In this document: positions 62,379 to 64,000 of the stretch, piece by piece
Position numbering within the stretch: the stretch's first letter is position 1
How the letters are laid out: each line of letters opens with the position of its first letter
Origin: Promerops cafer
Taxonomy: Eukaryota > Chordata > Aves > Passeriformes > Nectariniidae
Assembly: GCA_013398275.1 (NCBI GenBank)
Contig: VZSE01004866.1
Location: forward strand, 2,064,783-2,128,782
DNA length: 64,000 nt
Direction of reading: 5' to 3'
Made by a program: the position numbers and the translations under genes
The notes under the pieces: generated by a model
Seen by the model: only the letters and a program-made list of their open reading frames with translations
The model's database searches: none
Told to the model about the DNA's origin: nothing

Positions 62379-64000
62379 CCTTTACAAAGTCAAAGATGTC
62401 TGTCTTGTGAGGACTGCTTGTCGTTGCTACTGAGGCAGGCTGTGAGTATGCTCACCAGGACTTCTGGTGTGGTTTGAAAAGTACGAGACTGCGTTTCTTG
62501 AATATTTAGAAGAAGTCAAAAGATAAAGATGAATTCAGAAAGGAAACAGCTGATGGCTTACTGGCTGCTCAGCATCTGCTTTTATCAACTCAAAAATACC
62601 TTCATTTGATATGTGTGCAGGGACGTTCTACTACCATTCATTTGAATTCAAGGCTCTTACCTCACTTTTCCTTCCCTTGACCACCTCAGTCTTGCTGCAC
62701 ACTAAAAGTTATGAAGCACTTTAATCTAATTATTTGACTGTCTATAAAAATTGTCCTAACTAGCATTTTCAAAAATGAGGAGCTCACAGAATACCTTTGG
62801 CATTAAACCTTTATGCATTTGAAAGGATATTTCTAGGTTTAGGAGTTGGGGGGCAGAAGGGGGGGTGTTCTTTTGTATGTAAATTGCTCTGATAATGACA
62901 TAAAAACCTAGAGGGTACTATTCACGCACACTAACCAACTGCATTTTTCCTTTCTCTGTAAAAACAAAAGTGTAAAATCCTGAAACTGCTCTAGAGTTCA
63001 GAGAACAGAGGGATTCTGCTCCTTATGATCATTAGCATAGACAGTAATAACTCTCTTTCATTCAGTATTACAATTTTAGTTTGAAAATTGATCCCTGTCT
63101 AGATGGGTACTAAATCTCTGAAGCAGTAGTACGCAATGCCTGGAGGATAGGTTGTAGAGCTCAACTTTAAGACTGGCCATATTCCTGCTTTATGAAATAC
63201 TGTGAAGTAGAGATATACACAGAGCAAACATGAAACCCTAGTAGCAGGAAAGAGCTCTGAATGCCTTATTGATTCCCTGATTTTTCTGACCCTTTCATTA
63301 TCCACTGTTGAGCAGTTCAGGCAAAGGTGCTTATAATTGTGGGAGCTCCATAATACTATAGATTTTTAAAGCTTACACCATAACAGCCAATCTCCCCCTC
63401 TACCATCTGCTTTTCCCCCTCTTTCTTCCTTAGAGTACAGCTGCCAGCATTGTGTCTTCAATATTCTGCACAGAAATGAGGATGATTCCAGCTAGGATAT
63501 TTGGGGACATAAATAAATGCAGTAGTTCCCTCTCTTGGGTTGAGCTCAGATCTTCTGAGTCCAGCAAACAAATTCTAGTGACTCCAATAAACCCTGCATC
63601 CAGATTAAGGTGTCTCAGAAAGAGCAGAGGTAGGGAAGAAGTCAGCAGCAGCAGGGACAATCAGGCAGTGCTGTTAGAGCAAGCCCAGTACTCCCAGGCA
63701 CTGCACCTTGTCAGAATTGCCAATCTTGGTAGGAGACAAAATGAATTAAAACTGGCTTCTCACAAATTTTTCTTTCTGAGGGCCAAATTAATTTACCTGC
63801 CCTTCAGCACAGTCCTCGCCCTCATAACCCTGTAATACATGTGTAAAAAGTGTCACTTTTTTCCATGATCTGGGAATTAAATTACTGCAATAAGGGTCAA
63901 TTCTATCTCTGTCAGACTTAATGTAATATTTAGAGTTCTCTCAAAGGCTTTCCATACTTGGGCACAGGCAATCTGTGAGGCTGTTTGCTTAGACTTGGAC

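Larger units (their letters stand above)
60094..64000. other. Non-coding stretch with no recognisable gene
   Basis: No supported gene. It includes a 10-bp tandem doublet (GGATACATTT) at 61128-61150, a 14-bp tandem repeat at 62341-62378 and a G-rich patch near 62848-62867 (G6 and G7 runs). A plus-strand open frame of 127 codons at 63452-63835 has no recognised domain. Confidence 0.55.

Noticed and set aside
62848..62867. G6 and G7 runs as a G-quadruplex
   Set aside because: Only two long G runs are present, so a standard four-run intramolecular quadruplex would need each run to be split without loops.

Overview
The window looks like nuclear DNA of a bird. The only recognisable genes' worth of sequence comes from short, 5'-truncated CR1 LINE copies, the dominant avian retrotransposon family. 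Several still show the typical 3' end, read on the opposite strand as AATCATAGAATCATAGAA-like starts. The sequence is AT-rich and CpG-poor, stop codons are dense in all six frames, and there are no prokaryotic operons, ribosome binding sites or tRNA/rRNA signatures. The CR1 copies are too degraded to name a species.

No host protein-coding gene can be supported. The open frames are nearly all what chance gives in 64 kb of AT-rich DNA, and none translates to a protein family I recognise except two CR1 ORF2 fragments. The window is therefore best read as intergenic or deep-intronic sequence. No CRISPR array, origin, integron, phage, toxin or defence system is visible.

Layout: 1-13.1 kb is unique sequence with homopolymer runs. 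A CR1 copy at 13.15-13.56 kb (minus) still encodes a readable internal piece of ORF2. A CR1 3' end lies at 20.6-21.0 kb (minus). From 21 to 31 kb the sequence is unique, with a few small tandem repeats. A degraded CR1 (31.3-31.5 kb, plus), a TA/CA microsatellite inside a perfect inverted repeat (33.2-33.3 kb) and a CR1 with the ORF2 C-terminus (34.0-34.4 kb, plus) follow. CR1 3' pieces then occur at 39.0, 44.05, 45.9 and 50.6 kb (all minus). From 50.7 to 64 kb the sequence is unique apart from simple repeats.

The assembly is imperfect at three points: a single N at 39308 inside a 24-bp direct repeat, a single N at 45631 at the end of a long A-rich run, and a 54-base gap at 53037-53090 flanked on both sides by poly(A). 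The last follows an AATAAA hexamer at a spacing typical of an mRNA 3' end and may mark a retrocopy.

I did not find a convincing undescribed system. The items most worth checking are the poly(A)/gap locus at 52.6-53.1 kb, the 33.2 kb cruciform-capable repeat, the probable false duplication at 39.3 kb, and two unusually long anonymous open frames (42101-42604 and 18872-19237, both minus).
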